Of a DNA stretch of 64,000 nucleotides, positions 45,971-55,865 are shown piece after piece (within the stretch, counting starts at the first letter, position 1; every line of letters starts with the position of its first letter). The position numbers and the translations under genes were made by a program. The notes under the pieces are model-generated. The model saw nothing but the letters and a program-made list of their open reading frames with translations, ran no database searches and was not told the origin of the DNA. Source of the stretch: Hyphodiscus hymeniophilus (lineage: Eukaryota > Ascomycota > Leotiomycetes > Helotiales > Hyphodiscaceae); NCBI GenBank assembly GCA_016508695.1, contig VNKQ01000012.1:1519290-1583289 (forward strand), given 5' to 3'.

Positions 45971-47083
45971 CTACGAAGCTGGTAGCTTTGGCAATCGAGA
46001 CAACCTTATTATCGTCTCCAGCGGTAATAAAGGATAACAGCTGGCTGACTCATCTTCTCCGAATGAGTCTCGAATAGAGATGTGACTTGATTGGACTGAA
46101 TCTCTGTCAACTGTCCCTGTTCCATTGACACTGTCTACCTCTCCGAAAGTATCAGATTCAATGCACTTGTTTGTGAGATGGCTCAACCATTTAGGATCGA
46201 AGATCGTTTGTCCCTCCCCAAGATCCATCCACTTTGTAACGATAGCTGCGACGCCGAACTCCTCACACTCTTCTACTCTGAACTCGTATTCTGTCGGGCA
46301 TATAGCACAGCGTTCTATATCCGCCTTCCTAACGCACCGCTTCAGACCGTGTCGGTGGTTCAGAGTACAGTCGGTAGTCTTTGAAAACGTTGACTGGGCA
46401 CCAAGGTACCTAGAGTAATTGTGAGGACATACGTGGAAGTCAAAGTGGTCCGCATTATGAGTTGTCAGGCTAGACGGTATCAGAATAGTTTGCTGCGAGC
46501 GGAACAGCAGAGAGCCATCGACGATCTTGACATCTGCCTTTATCTCCGATGGATATTTTTGCGCGATTCTGCTTCTTTCTGGCTTGCGTCGTAAACACTC
46601 TAGCCAAATATTGTAGTCGAGACCTAGTCGATACTTCTTCATGGCGACTTGGAAGGTTCTGAACTGGAAGGCTCGATGGATGTATTTCGGTACACCGCCC
46701 AAACTTTCCGCCCTCTTACATGCCGTCAAGTCGTACCGGTAAGCCGGCCAATCGTTGGAATGACATAGTCTACAAAAGTGAAGTACTCGGCAGTGGTAGC
46801 ATGGTACGTAGTCGGGTAAGTCTTTGGATAATCGTAATAGAAATTCATAGTATTCTCGGTGTTGGTCTTCCGCCCACAGACTGGCCCAGCAACGGCGTCC
46901 AAGAATTGCAGATGCCGAACGGCAGGTCAAAGTAAATAATACTTTGGAAGAAAGTGGCAGGAACTGGGCCATATATATAATAAGCTCGTGGGGAAGCACT
47001 GTCAAAATAGTGCGCGGATGCCTCTTTTGCCTTTCTTTCGACCAAAGGTTTTGAATGAACTTGATAACTTTCTCGAAGGGCAT
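45971..47083 (-). CDS. F-box-like protein, lineage-specific type
   Basis: Single exon of 370 aa. An F-box-like segment lies at residues ~25-60 (TVLPHELIIYMAQFLPLSSK then LFTLTCRSASAILG). A Cys/His-rich region follows (CYHCRVLHFCRLCHSNDW), and two further Cys groups occur in the middle (DFHVCPHNYSRYLG, RHGLKRCVRKADIERCAICP). This arrangement is frequent in expanded fungal families, where the F-box would link a target to an SCF ubiquitin ligase. The target is unknown. The C-terminal 50 residues look disordered. The gene is flanked by AT-rich spacers and fits an accessory location. Confidence 0.65.
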   Translation of the reverse strand: MPFEKVIKFIQNLWSKERQKRHPRTILTVLPHELIIYMAQFLPLSSKVLFTLTCRSASAILGRRCWASLWAEDQHREYYEFLLRLSKDLPDYVPCYHCRVLHFCRLCHSNDWPAYRYDLTACKRAESLGGVPKYIHRAFQFRTFQVAMKKYRLGLDYNIWLECLRRKPERSRIAQKYPSEIKADVKIVDGSLLFRSQQTILIPSSLTTHNADHFDFHVCPHNYSRYLGAQSTFSKTTDCTLNHRHGLKRCVRKADIERCAICPTEYEFRVEECEEFGVAAIVTKWMDLGEGQTIFDPKWLSHLTNKCIESDTFGEVDSVNGTGTVDRDSVQSSHISIRDSFGEDESASCYPLLPLETIIRLSRLPKLPAS

Positions 47084-47942
47084 AGTAGCAAAGAATGGTA
47101 ACGATATGGGGATTAAGACTGAGCGCCAACCGAGCGATACATTCTGCAGGGCGAAGAAAACCTGCGGAGGGTTTGGAGAAGAATTCCTAAGTAAGAACAG
47201 AATTTATAGAAAAGAAGTTTGTCCCAAGTCCAAGAAGCTTTTAAAGCAATCACGAAAAGTTGACTATCTTTGGTTCCCGTCCAGTATCCCACTACGTCAT
47301 AATACATTAGTAGCAATTAGTTTCATTAGTAGTGTACCAGATAATATAGCAAGAATCCTTAGTTCATAAAATGTATTAGCGGCCGCTGTCGAAGACGGAA
47401 AGAAAGGAGCAACGAGAATACGAGTACACATATCTTACTGGGTTCAGAAAGAGAGCGACTTAACAGGTACCTGATAAATTAGACTATAAGGAGTATGACC
47501 AAAATAGTGAACAAAGTAAAGACGCCGAAAACAAGCTATATAAGATTAGCCTACGAAATATAAAGGATAAAGTATGACGCCAAGTCCTCTGAACAAAGTA
47601 GAGTATACTTGGAACTCAAGAGCTACTGATAGAAATGTCTTGAAATAAACTGGATCCTCTCAGGCTTTGTTCATAGGAGTATGTAAACACAACAAGGATA
47701 ACAAGCACGAGAATAACAATCAGCCGCAGGGAGTCAAAGACTGTTCAGCAGGTTTCTTTAGTGAATTATATACCTGTTCAGTGAATTCCACAGTACATTG
47801 TTTTCAATTTTTCGTCTTCTTCGCGCCCTCTAGTGACATAAGTAGGCAGAATATTCATTTCAATATCTTCTTTCGCTCTAGTAAAGCACAACAAAGCAAA
47901 CTCACATTAGCTAAAGTCATCAAAGAAAGTCACAGTAAACAA
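47084..47942. other. AT-rich gap
   Basis: No gene is recognised. 47280-47650 is AT-rich with many short TATA/TTAG-type words, which may reflect old repeats. The downstream ORF is open back to 47667 but lacks an ATG before 47943. Confidence 0.35.
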
Positions 47943-48542
47943 ATGCCTTTGTCAAGATACACGATGTATACAAGGTCAGTTGGGAAATCTCTACTGCAAG
48001 ACTCCGGTGCACTTGTTACTGACTCGAGCAAAAGATCAGCCCGTCAAACCTTGGACTACGATAACATGCCAAGTAGCTCCGATACTGAAGACGAATGGAG
48101 CGTACTTGATGAGACCATTGATGACACCGTTCATCCTATAGCCAATAATGGTCAGAAGGCAGTTGGTGTTCATATGAAAGATGAAACATTCGTCATGACT
48201 ACCGAATGGCTTCAAGTGACTGCCCATGTTGACTTTCATCCTACGGACCCCCGTCGAAACCCGGCTGACCCTCAGGTCAACATGACTGAGCTTCACGATG
48301 TTGATGAACACTACTTTGATGACATGAAGCATATAAATGTTGAGAATGGTACCCCGAAAGTTGCAGTGCTTAAATATGAAGAGTCAGCCAAACCTAGAGA
48401 GCTAGGCAATAAAGAATCAAAGAAGTCGGGCTGGCTTAAGAAAATGAAGCGTGGTAACCTCAATACTAAGAAGATGCTGGATATGCAGGATACCAAGGCG
48501 AAGCACATATCAAGTACACACTCCTGCAACTTCCACAAGTAG
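47943..48542 (+). CDS. Unrecognised ORF (orphan)
   Basis: A 199-aa single-exon frame starting MPLSRYTMYTRSVGKSLLQD. It is hydrophilic and rich in Asp, His and Lys, with an acidic middle (SSSDTEDEWSVLDETIDDTV), a central strand-like section (EWLQVTAHVDFHPTDPRRNP) and a basic C-terminal stretch (SKKSGWLKKMKRGNLNTKKM). No transmembrane segment, signal peptide or known domain is seen. It may be an orphan gene of the subtelomere or a chance frame. Codon use was not tested. Confidence 0.4.
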   Translation: MPLSRYTMYTRSVGKSLLQDSGALVTDSSKRSARQTLDYDNMPSSSDTEDEWSVLDETIDDTVHPIANNGQKAVGVHMKDETFVMTTEWLQVTAHVDFHPTDPRRNPADPQVNMTELHDVDEHYFDDMKHINVENGTPKVAVLKYEESAKPRELGNKESKKSGWLKKMKRGNLNTKKMLDMQDTKAKHISSTHSCNFHK

Positions 48543-49615
48543 AAGACTGACCGAACTAGCTGTATGTTCAGTGGCTTCCTCAGATGCTTCCGAGATGACA
48601 TCCAAGCTCGAGCTTCCACTTTCCGTCACTTGTCAAGCTTGATCGATAGGTCTCAGCTAAAAATTACGAGGAGAGTAACAGAAGCGATTCTAAGGCACCA
48701 GCGAACGTGGGATGCCTGTTGGTAGCGCTACTAGTCAACGTCTGGCCTGATAGGTATGAAGGTAGGGGTCACTAGCAATAATTAACTCCTATACATTCCA
48801 CAATTACAAATATAATCTGCAAGCATTTACCATTTCCAAATATGACTGTGTAGCTTGACACGAAGGCTTGTTCCAATGCCATACTTTAAATCAATTCTTT
48901 TTCTCTTTCTTTTTGTTTTCTCGATATGATGCGGTTTAACAAGCGCGGAGGTAACTCTTGTTACTTTCTTGTATGTAAGGCAGAGGAATAGTCTGATTCG
49001 GAAGGGTCTCCGTTCCCATCGCTTCCCATGTGTTATTAGAGATATTCGGGAATTGTGGGCCAGCGCTGAAAGATGTAGCGACGACATGACCTGCCTCAGT
49101 CATCCTTACAATTCACTCTTCTCTACGGATTTGGTCTGCTTTGTATATATCACGAAGATTATGCCGTGCAGCAACGATTTAGTACCCTTATTGAAAGTGT
49201 TAGGGCATTACTACAGACGAAGTGAAAGCGCAGCAAGCCTCGGCAATCCGTGATCCTTCACTACACGTGACTCGATGACCACAACCAGAAAAACGTTACT
49301 GGTACTTTACAAGTGATGCTTTATAAACTGTCTAGAGATTTGAGGCTAATGCTCAAGCAAACAATAGCTCAAACGCGACCAAAACATAATCAAACAATGC
49401 CTTGGAACAGTAAGGCTCTGGTACCCTTGTAGCCCGGCCACCCGGCTACCCGGTGACCTCTGCTTTAACATTATGTAATCCGTGACCTGTGCGTTAATGT
49501 GCGGGGTAAAGACCAGAGATAGTCAAGCAAGGAGAAATGATCACTCTTGCATTTATACCTGGTAAATTTATTCAGAAAACCTCTAGAGCACGCATCTCAA
49601 CTCAATATACTCGTT
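48543..49615. other. Intergenic: upstream region of the Zn2Cys6 gene
   Basis: No gene is seen. CCCGG occurs at 49433, 49441 and 49449, an exact 8-bp period, i.e. three direct CGG words spaced by 5 bases. GTGCGGGGTA lies at 49499-49508. Both sit 110-185 bp upstream of the start codon and are candidate regulatory sites. Confidence 0.45.
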
Positions 49616-51385
49616 ATGAGCAGTCTGCATCAGTCTATCCTTCAGAAGACAGGTAGTAGCAGTCGACTCAAGGCCTGCGACTCATGCCGTTACAGACATA
49701 TTCGATGCGAGTTCGACGGTCCGGGGGCCTGTGTCTGTTGCCAGGTCTACGATTTGGAATGTAGCTTTGGCAAACAGAAAGATGAGATCTACATTCGCCG
49801 GCGGCGACAAAAAGCCAGCAAAAGGGCCAGGACTAGTTTTGTCCCTGCGACTATATCCACGGCGGAGCCCAGGCCGACAGATTCTGGGAAGGCAGCAGAT
49901 GATTACCTGGCAGACAACCTAACCTCACCTTATCAGCAGATCTTGGGAGTGTCTTCGACCAACAAATTGTCAGAAGCGCCCAGATCTCTGCATGCGGCCA
50001 GTCCAGGTGATGCTCGTTCTGCCGAGTCAGCCACGTTGATGTTCAGCCCTTGGAGAGACTGCAACATTTTCAATCGTGCTAGTATCACCGCAAACGCTGG
50101 GTCTGAGGTTCATACTGCCCCAGAAAGTTCATTATTAGGCGATTCTGCATCAGGCGATACGATCCAGCCCGGCGTAAGGGCAGTCACAGATCTATCAACG
50201 CCATCTATAGAGTCGATGATGGACTCCACGACAAACTCAGCACATACCCATGATATAGCATCTCCAGATAGAGGCTCAGTTGCAAGTATTGGTTCAACGA
50301 CCAAAGCAGAGTTCGATCAGTTCTGCAGGGAAATGGTTATCCCGTTCATCACTGATCCCACGTCTTTTGACGGGCCACAGTCTACGTTGTTAGACATTTG
50401 TTTGAAAATTGCGGACCATAACACGCCTGATCTGAACAAAGACAAGCTGGTGGAAATGCTCTGCGTTGAGTTGAACAAAACTATCATAAGAGATGACATA
50501 ACGTGTTTGGCGTTATTACTCGTATCTATGCAGAGACGGGCAGCTCCTGTTGCTTCCTTGATCTCCCAGACATGTCTGACATATGTTTTGTCTTTGGTAG
50601 CAGATTCGTCATCATCTACGTCTTCTTACAACAAGCTTCTGGCCAAAGTGATTGTTGCCGACGGATGGAACGCACTAGCTCAGAACTCAAAGCCTTCAAT
50701 TCCTCGGTCACTGCACCCTCCGAATCCATTTTCGACCAAGACTGAGGAGTATATGCATCACTTATACAGTCTGTCGTGCTTGCTGGTTCGGATAAGGCTT
50801 TTCAACTATACAACGACCAACGAAGAGCGGCTCAGAGTTGAATACGAGCTCTGGCTTTTCCCTGTAGAACTCTCGCAAAAGTACATGTGGATTTCGCCTG
50901 CCTTCGCCAGCATGGACTCCAATACTCTGCATATGTGCTTCTGGACACTGATACTCCTCTATTATGTTCCTCACATTGGACGACCTTACATGGGCCTCGA
51001 TCCGTCAATGGGACTTTTACTTCCTCTACAGCATTTTGGCAACAATATAATGGCCGTGATGTTTGAGTTCAGAGAGACTTTGTGGGAGTGGCAGCCGGCT
51101 CAAGCAGCTCTTCGGCTATGTATAGAGAGTCTTTGTGATCTTGAAATAAAGTACGAGAGCGACGAGGTCGTCAGTGTTCTTAAGAATTTTGTTAAACTAG
51201 CGAAAGCTCCTAGTATGTTTCCTTATTTTACAACAAACAAGGAGTTGTTGCCACTTATAATAAAGGCAGAGCAGTTTGACAGGCCGGTGGCTCCTCGGAA
51301 GTATGACAAGGCGACTGTTGTATGGATGTTTCGAGACCTGCGAGTCATGTCTCTAGCTACGTTACTCAACTTGAACTCTAAATAA
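49616..51385 (+). CDS. Zn2Cys6 binuclear-cluster transcription factor
   Basis: Single exon of 589 aa from the ATG at 49616. The zinc cluster is CDSCRYRHIRC then C39, C42 and C49 (Cys21, 24, 31, 39, 42, 49), with the normal C-x2-C-x6-C-x7-C-x2-C-x6-C spacing; an extra Cys sits at 41. A basic stretch (YIRRRRQKASKRAR) follows. The middle is Ser/Thr-rich and low-complexity. The C-terminal part (YVLSLVADSSSSTSSYNKLL and helices around LYSLSCLLVRIRLF) is helical, as in fungal regulators. It probably binds CGG-type sites. Position next to two dioxygenases and a transporter, all intronless, suggests a pathway-specific activator. Confidence 0.88.
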   Translation: MSSLHQSILQKTGSSSRLKACDSCRYRHIRCEFDGPGACVCCQVYDLECSFGKQKDEIYIRRRRQKASKRARTSFVPATISTAEPRPTDSGKAADDYLADNLTSPYQQILGVSSTNKLSEAPRSLHAASPGDARSAESATLMFSPWRDCNIFNRASITANAGSEVHTAPESSLLGDSASGDTIQPGVRAVTDLSTPSIESMMDSTTNSAHTHDIASPDRGSVASIGSTTKAEFDQFCREMVIPFITDPTSFDGPQSTLLDICLKIADHNTPDLNKDKLVEMLCVELNKTIIRDDITCLALLLVSMQRRAAPVASLISQTCLTYVLSLVADSSSSTSSYNKLLAKVIVADGWNALAQNSKPSIPRSLHPPNPFSTKTEEYMHHLYSLSCLLVRIRLFNYTTTNEERLRVEYELWLFPVELSQKYMWISPAFASMDSNTLHMCFWTLILLYYVPHIGRPYMGLDPSMGLLLPLQHFGNNIMAVMFEFRETLWEWQPAQAALRLCIESLCDLEIKYESDEVVSVLKNFVKLAKAPSMFPYFTTNKELLPLIIKAEQFDRPVAPRKYDKATVVWMFRDLRVMSLATLLNLNSK

Positions 51386-51569
51386 ATTTATAACAAACAA
51401 ATTTCGCAAAGAAAACTTCTCTTAGATTGAGCCTAAAGCTAAAAGTGCTGACCTACAACAAACACACATTGCGAAATACATGGATATATATAGTAGACTT
51501 AATACTACCACTGTTTAGGTGATACTTGAATTCCCATCAGTACAATCCTCATACACGGACCTGAATACC

Positions 51570-52643
51570 CTATGAAACCTTCGTTCCCTGAGGGAAATAC
51601 CAGTTGTGCTCAGTGGGAATTGCATCGAATAAATACACCCCAGTCTCTCGAGCTTTCTTGTCTTGAGTACCCTTTTCTGTCTGAAGTTTATAATTCTCTG
51701 GATCCTGACTCAAATTGAGGGTGTATGGAATGGTTAGGTAGTCAACATCGTCATCAATCCAATCAACGCCAGCGAGAGACACCTTGTCCCACTTCTCCAT
51801 CTTCGATTTCAATCCCATAGGAAAGCTGACTCTCATTGGGCACTGGTACCATTGAGCAAAATAGTCAACACTAGTCATGATTCGTGGCTTGCTTGTAAGG
51901 TTAGGCATTCCAGAATGCCAGAGTCTGAGGTCTCGAATGCAGATAGTGCCCTTTCGAAGCGTGGGCTGCAATGGAGGGCGCACCTTGGCCCGTTCCTGAA
52001 ACCGATCCTCTCGAATCCAAGCAGATGTTGGACTGACGTGCTGGTCCCGGCGCTGGTGCTCATGGGTTCCTAGCCATATTTCTGTTGCACCATTCTCTGG
52101 GTACGTGTCATTCAAAAAGATGTTGACGACGATTCCAAACGGCATGTCCGGCACAGCATGAGAGCTATCAGCATGGATAGCTTGCCGCATTGTAGCGCCT
52201 CCAATAGCCACGTTAGAGCTCACGAACCTCAGTTCTGGCTTAGGACCTAATACGTTCTCGATAACCGACATCATGTGCTTGTTTGCGTATATTTCCTCCG
52301 TGACGTACTCGTCCAGCAAAGGCATCTTCTGGGACATGTTTTTGACGGCTTCACCCTGAATGTAACGGGCATGCTTCGAATTGGCATACTTGTCGTTGTC
52401 CTCACACATTCTATCATACATCTTGTCTACAATCTCGTCTGGAATAGCGTTCTCCAGGCACACGAAGCCATCCTGATGAAAGTACTTGAGGGCGACTTGT
52501 ATTGTCTCGGCCTCGGTGACGCCAGTAACGAGCTCCTCAGTTGTGAGCCTGATGACGGCAGGGTTTTCGCGTAGTTTGACCTTTGGGACCAGAGCTCCGT
52601 CGTGGTACTCTCTCTTTGCCTTCATTGCGACGCTGGGCGACAT
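51570..52643 (-). CDS. PhyH-family (phytanoyl-CoA dioxygenase-like) Fe(II)/2OG oxygenase, copy 1
   Basis: Single exon of 357 aa. The iron-binding facial triad is visible: His157-x-Asp159 in QAIHADSSH and distal His243 in LWHSGMPN; Arg254 (SKPRIM) is placed to bind 2-oxoglutarate. The start FHQDGFVCLENAIPDEIVD is the standard opening of the fold. Family members hydroxylate diverse substrates, including fungal secondary metabolites. The paralog at 53733 is similar along its whole length, with the shared end TEKGTQD(K/R)(K/R)ARETG. Both read in the same direction and are separated by 1.1 kb. No intron is needed. Substrate is unknown. Confidence 0.88.
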   Translation of the reverse strand: MSPSVAMKAKREYHDGALVPKVKLRENPAVIRLTTEELVTGVTEAETIQVALKYFHQDGFVCLENAIPDEIVDKMYDRMCEDNDKYANSKHARYIQGEAVKNMSQKMPLLDEYVTEEIYANKHMMSVIENVLGPKPELRFVSSNVAIGGATMRQAIHADSSHAVPDMPFGIVVNIFLNDTYPENGATEIWLGTHEHQRRDQHVSPTSAWIREDRFQERAKVRPPLQPTLRKGTICIRDLRLWHSGMPNLTSKPRIMTSVDYFAQWYQCPMRVSFPMGLKSKMEKWDKVSLAGVDWIDDDVDYLTIPYTLNLSQDPENYKLQTEKGTQDKKARETGVYLFDAIPTEHNWYFPQGTKVS

Positions 52644-53732
52644 GATGCCAGAACTCTCGTATAACTGTTGGGATATCTATGTGGAAACCTTTGCAGATAT
52701 TGAATGATCAATAGTCAGTGGGGTAGAAAGGTAGTTTATATACAACTGCCTAGCCTATTTCCCAAATAGATTCTTCCAGCATGGCTCCGAGCCTCCAAAT
52801 GGCCTGGATAGCGCAGCATGCCTTTGCAACCAGTCAACGAAGACCATCCGGAACTCCGTTGTTTTAGGTCCATTGGTGGGACTGCAGTGGCCAAGCCGGT
52901 CAGCAGAAATTGAGCGGGGAAAACTACGGGCGTGGGCACCACAGCTATCCGGACTCGAGTAAGGCAACGGTATTCTATAACGCTAAGCAGCGCATCTACT
53001 TGTACTCATTGCATTTGATTGCATTGCACTTGCTGTAGTATTTGTGGACTGAATAGAAAAAAACTGTTTACACCATTAACAACAGCCCCCATGTGAGGGG
53101 TGGCAATAGATAAGCCAAATACCCCGCACTTCACTTGAAGGACACTCTTTGCGCAAATCAGCGCCTAGCTTTGTGTCATGAGTATCTCGGATGATATTCA
53201 GGCCTACTCTCCGAAACTTCTCACATAAGGCTTCATTCATAAGAAACGCACTATGTTATTTACCTCTCCTGGTCACCTCATTCTGGACTTATTGAGACAG
53301 CAAGATTAAATTAAAACAATATAAAATTGATAATAACCCTAGTTCTTGACTAGTTTCAACAGCTATCTAGAGCTACGTGAAACGTGAATCTACTAAACTT
53401 CCTTGATCCATACGTCCATGCTATGTGCAATCTTCCTGTAAGACAGTAATAGTTCCAGCTAAGGCTGTTACAGGTTAAGTCGTTAAAAATAACCAGGGTC
53501 ATCGAGAGGCAAACATTCGACCAAGTAAAGTAGAGAAAGCGTCTAGAGTTAATGCACAATCGACGTATACAGAACAAGTTTAGCAACTCTAGTATCTTGC
53601 GCCAAGGTACAGAGTCTCCTCAGCAGACTTGTGACTTTAAGCGAATGTCATGAACAGTTTTGCACGGCTCGTGTCACTCCATCTTTACTTGCCTCCAGAC
53701 TCTGCTTATTATTCCTAAACTATATGACGTGG
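52644..53732. promoter_or_regulatory. Promoter region of PhyH copy 1
   Basis: No gene is seen. CGGAACTCCG lies at 52849-52858, about 206 bp upstream of the start codon, and TACCCCGCAC at 53120-53129 is the exact reverse complement of the GTGCGGGGTA word in front of the Zn2Cys6 gene. These are candidate sites for co-regulation. The rest is AT-rich (53260-53400). Confidence 0.45.
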
Positions 53733-54839
53733 TCAACTACTTGTGGTCTCTGTGGGAGGGACCCAGAAGTTCTCCCCAGCCTTGATCTCTGTGCGACTCG
53801 TTTCATAATCGTACTTTCCAGTCTCACGAGCACGGCGGTCCTGCGTACCTTTCTCAGTATGGATACGATACTCTTCTGGATCTTGAGTCATGTTAAGGAA
53901 AAATGGTATGGTGAGATGATCCATGTCGCCCTTCAACCATTCGATCCCCTTGAGTGAGATATTTCCCCACTGCTCCATGATAGGCTTCATGGCGACTGGT
54001 ACTTGAGCATTCATCGGGCATTGGTACCATTGGGAAAAGTAATCAAGAGCCAGCATGATGCGGCTCGTGCTGGTATGGTTAGGCATTCCGGCATGCCACA
54101 GACGCAGATCACGGATACAAATACTGCCTTTTTCCAAGTGTGGAAACAGCGGCGGTCGTACTTTGGCCCTTTCTTCCATATACTCTTTCTTGATCCACGA
54201 CATGCCTGGCACATGCTGATCACGCTTTGCATGCTCGTGTGTACCTAGCCATAGCTCGGTAGCTCCATTCTCAGGAAAGGTTTCCTGGAGATAAATGTTG
54301 ACCACGATACCGAACTGATTATCGGGAAAAGCGTGATACACGTCTGCGTGAGTCGCCTGCCTAGTAGTACCTCCACCTACAGCAATATTGCTATTGATGA
54401 ACCTTAACTCGGGCTCGGGGCCTAGGATATATTGCAAAATCCTCATCAAATGCTTGTTGGCATAGATGTCTTGTGGCATGAACTCAGTTGCCATCGGAGG
54501 GCGTTGCGAGATATTCCCAGATGTCTGCCCCATGTTCCATCTTCGGTTTGGCATAGACAGAAATTGCTCATTGTCTTTACACATCCTTTGAAAGATATGA
54601 TCAACGATAGTGTCCGGGATGGCATTCTCCAGAACCACGAAGCCATCGCGATGATAATACCTCAGTGCCTCCTGAATAGAATCCCATCGAGTTTCACCAG
54701 TCTTCAACTCGTCTTCACTCAACCTGACAACCACTGGCCCCGTATCTTTGTTGCGAGGCTCCACTCGAGGGATGAGGGCTCCGTCTTCATACATGGCTGC
54801 TGTAGTTGCCATCCTGTTCTCTGTTGTAAAAGGTGCCAT
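53733..54839 (-). CDS. PhyH-family Fe(II)/2OG oxygenase, copy 2
   Basis: Single exon of 368 aa, clearly paralogous to the gene at 51570. The triad is His164-x-Asp166 (QATHADVYH) and His249 (LWHAGMPN), with Arg260 (TSRIM) for 2-oxoglutarate. The start YYHRDGFVVLENAIPDTIVD aligns with the copy 1 opening. Both copies keep all catalytic residues, so each is probably active on its own substrate or step. It is divergent from the MFS gene at 55866, with about 1 kb between starts. The level of divergence (visibly well below 80% identity) shows that the duplication is not recent and escaped inactivation. Confidence 0.88.
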   Translation of the reverse strand: MAPFTTENRMATTAAMYEDGALIPRVEPRNKDTGPVVVRLSEDELKTGETRWDSIQEALRYYHRDGFVVLENAIPDTIVDHIFQRMCKDNEQFLSMPNRRWNMGQTSGNISQRPPMATEFMPQDIYANKHLMRILQYILGPEPELRFINSNIAVGGGTTRQATHADVYHAFPDNQFGIVVNIYLQETFPENGATELWLGTHEHAKRDQHVPGMSWIKKEYMEERAKVRPPLFPHLEKGSICIRDLRLWHAGMPNHTSTSRIMLALDYFSQWYQCPMNAQVPVAMKPIMEQWGNISLKGIEWLKGDMDHLTIPFFLNMTQDPEEYRIHTEKGTQDRRARETGKYDYETSRTEIKAGENFWVPPTETTSS

Positions 54840-55865
54840 TTTCCACGAAGACGAACGATCGTTGAATCAAACGGCTGACTCTGGTCTGAGAATGATTTCA
54901 ACTTCAAAGTTTGACAATGTTTTTGATATGGCAACATGTCCGATGTTGTGAGATACACCACTGATCTGTGACGGCATAGACATCCACACCACGTTACCCA
55001 ATGTGGCATGCTCTCCTCTTCAAACGACCTAGGCTGATGACTTTCCGCAGTTCCGTCATTCTGCTACTCCATTGCCCCATCAACAATCATCTCCACGACT
55101 ACGAAGATGTGTCTCCGTACTTAGTATTTCTTCCATGCCTAACCTCTGAGAATTTTTACCCAATCGTCGCTAACTTTGATACTACACCCCCGAATGGTCC
55201 ACCGCTTGTCTCGGGGATAAGTGCGGTACTCCGTGCTTATCCAAATAGCTCACTCTAACATACATCACTCCAACTCCGGATCTCCTCACTTGTGAGCTGA
55301 TCCCATGGCCAGCGCCACGGCACACACAGTAGTCTTACGGAAAAGCTAAAAGCTACCTGATAGCCGAGTATCTTGAGTTTTCTGCTTTATGGGAACTGGG
55401 CCCCACCCCGCCTTTAGACTTGGTTGTGGAGCGGGGAAAGCATTCTTGGTCTCCGTGAAGGGTGGTATAATCATCGTGACTTCAATGCTTCTGGGCTTCA
55501 GCTAAATGGTCCTGAATGCTAGCTGCAGGGGCAAAGTACGGTACTCCGCACTTATCCAGACAGCCCGTCTCCGAAAGTGCGGACTTCCTTGATTGTGGAC
55601 CAATCCCCATTACCCGAGCTGCGGCACACATAGCCGCCTGACGGAAAATCCAGCCGCAATCTTGTAGCTAATTTGTGGAGTAGTGGTCGGACCTACCCCG
55701 CCTTACAGTTAGTTGTGGGGTGAGGTAGCAAGATTTCACCTTAAATAACGATACTAAGTAGCCGATATCTTAGAAACCTGGATCTTGTGTCTCTCTTCAT
55801 TTTCTACATTTTTAGTATCTTTGCAGACTTCGAAAACTACGAAATTGACAACTGTGGTTGTAGCA
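54840..55865. promoter_or_regulatory. Divergent promoter with a diverged ~315-bp duplication
   Basis: No gene is seen. CGGTACTCCG occurs at 55224-55233 and 55539-55548. Around each lies a similar block: CTTATCC just after, then GCGGCACACA/CACGGCACACA with ACGGAAAA, then TACCCCGCCTT/CACCCCGCCTT with TTGTGG. This points to an old direct duplication (about 55205-55440 and 55520-55735). The first copy also forms an imperfect palindrome around the CGGTACTCCG core, with GGATAAG and CTTATCC ends. Confidence 0.55.
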
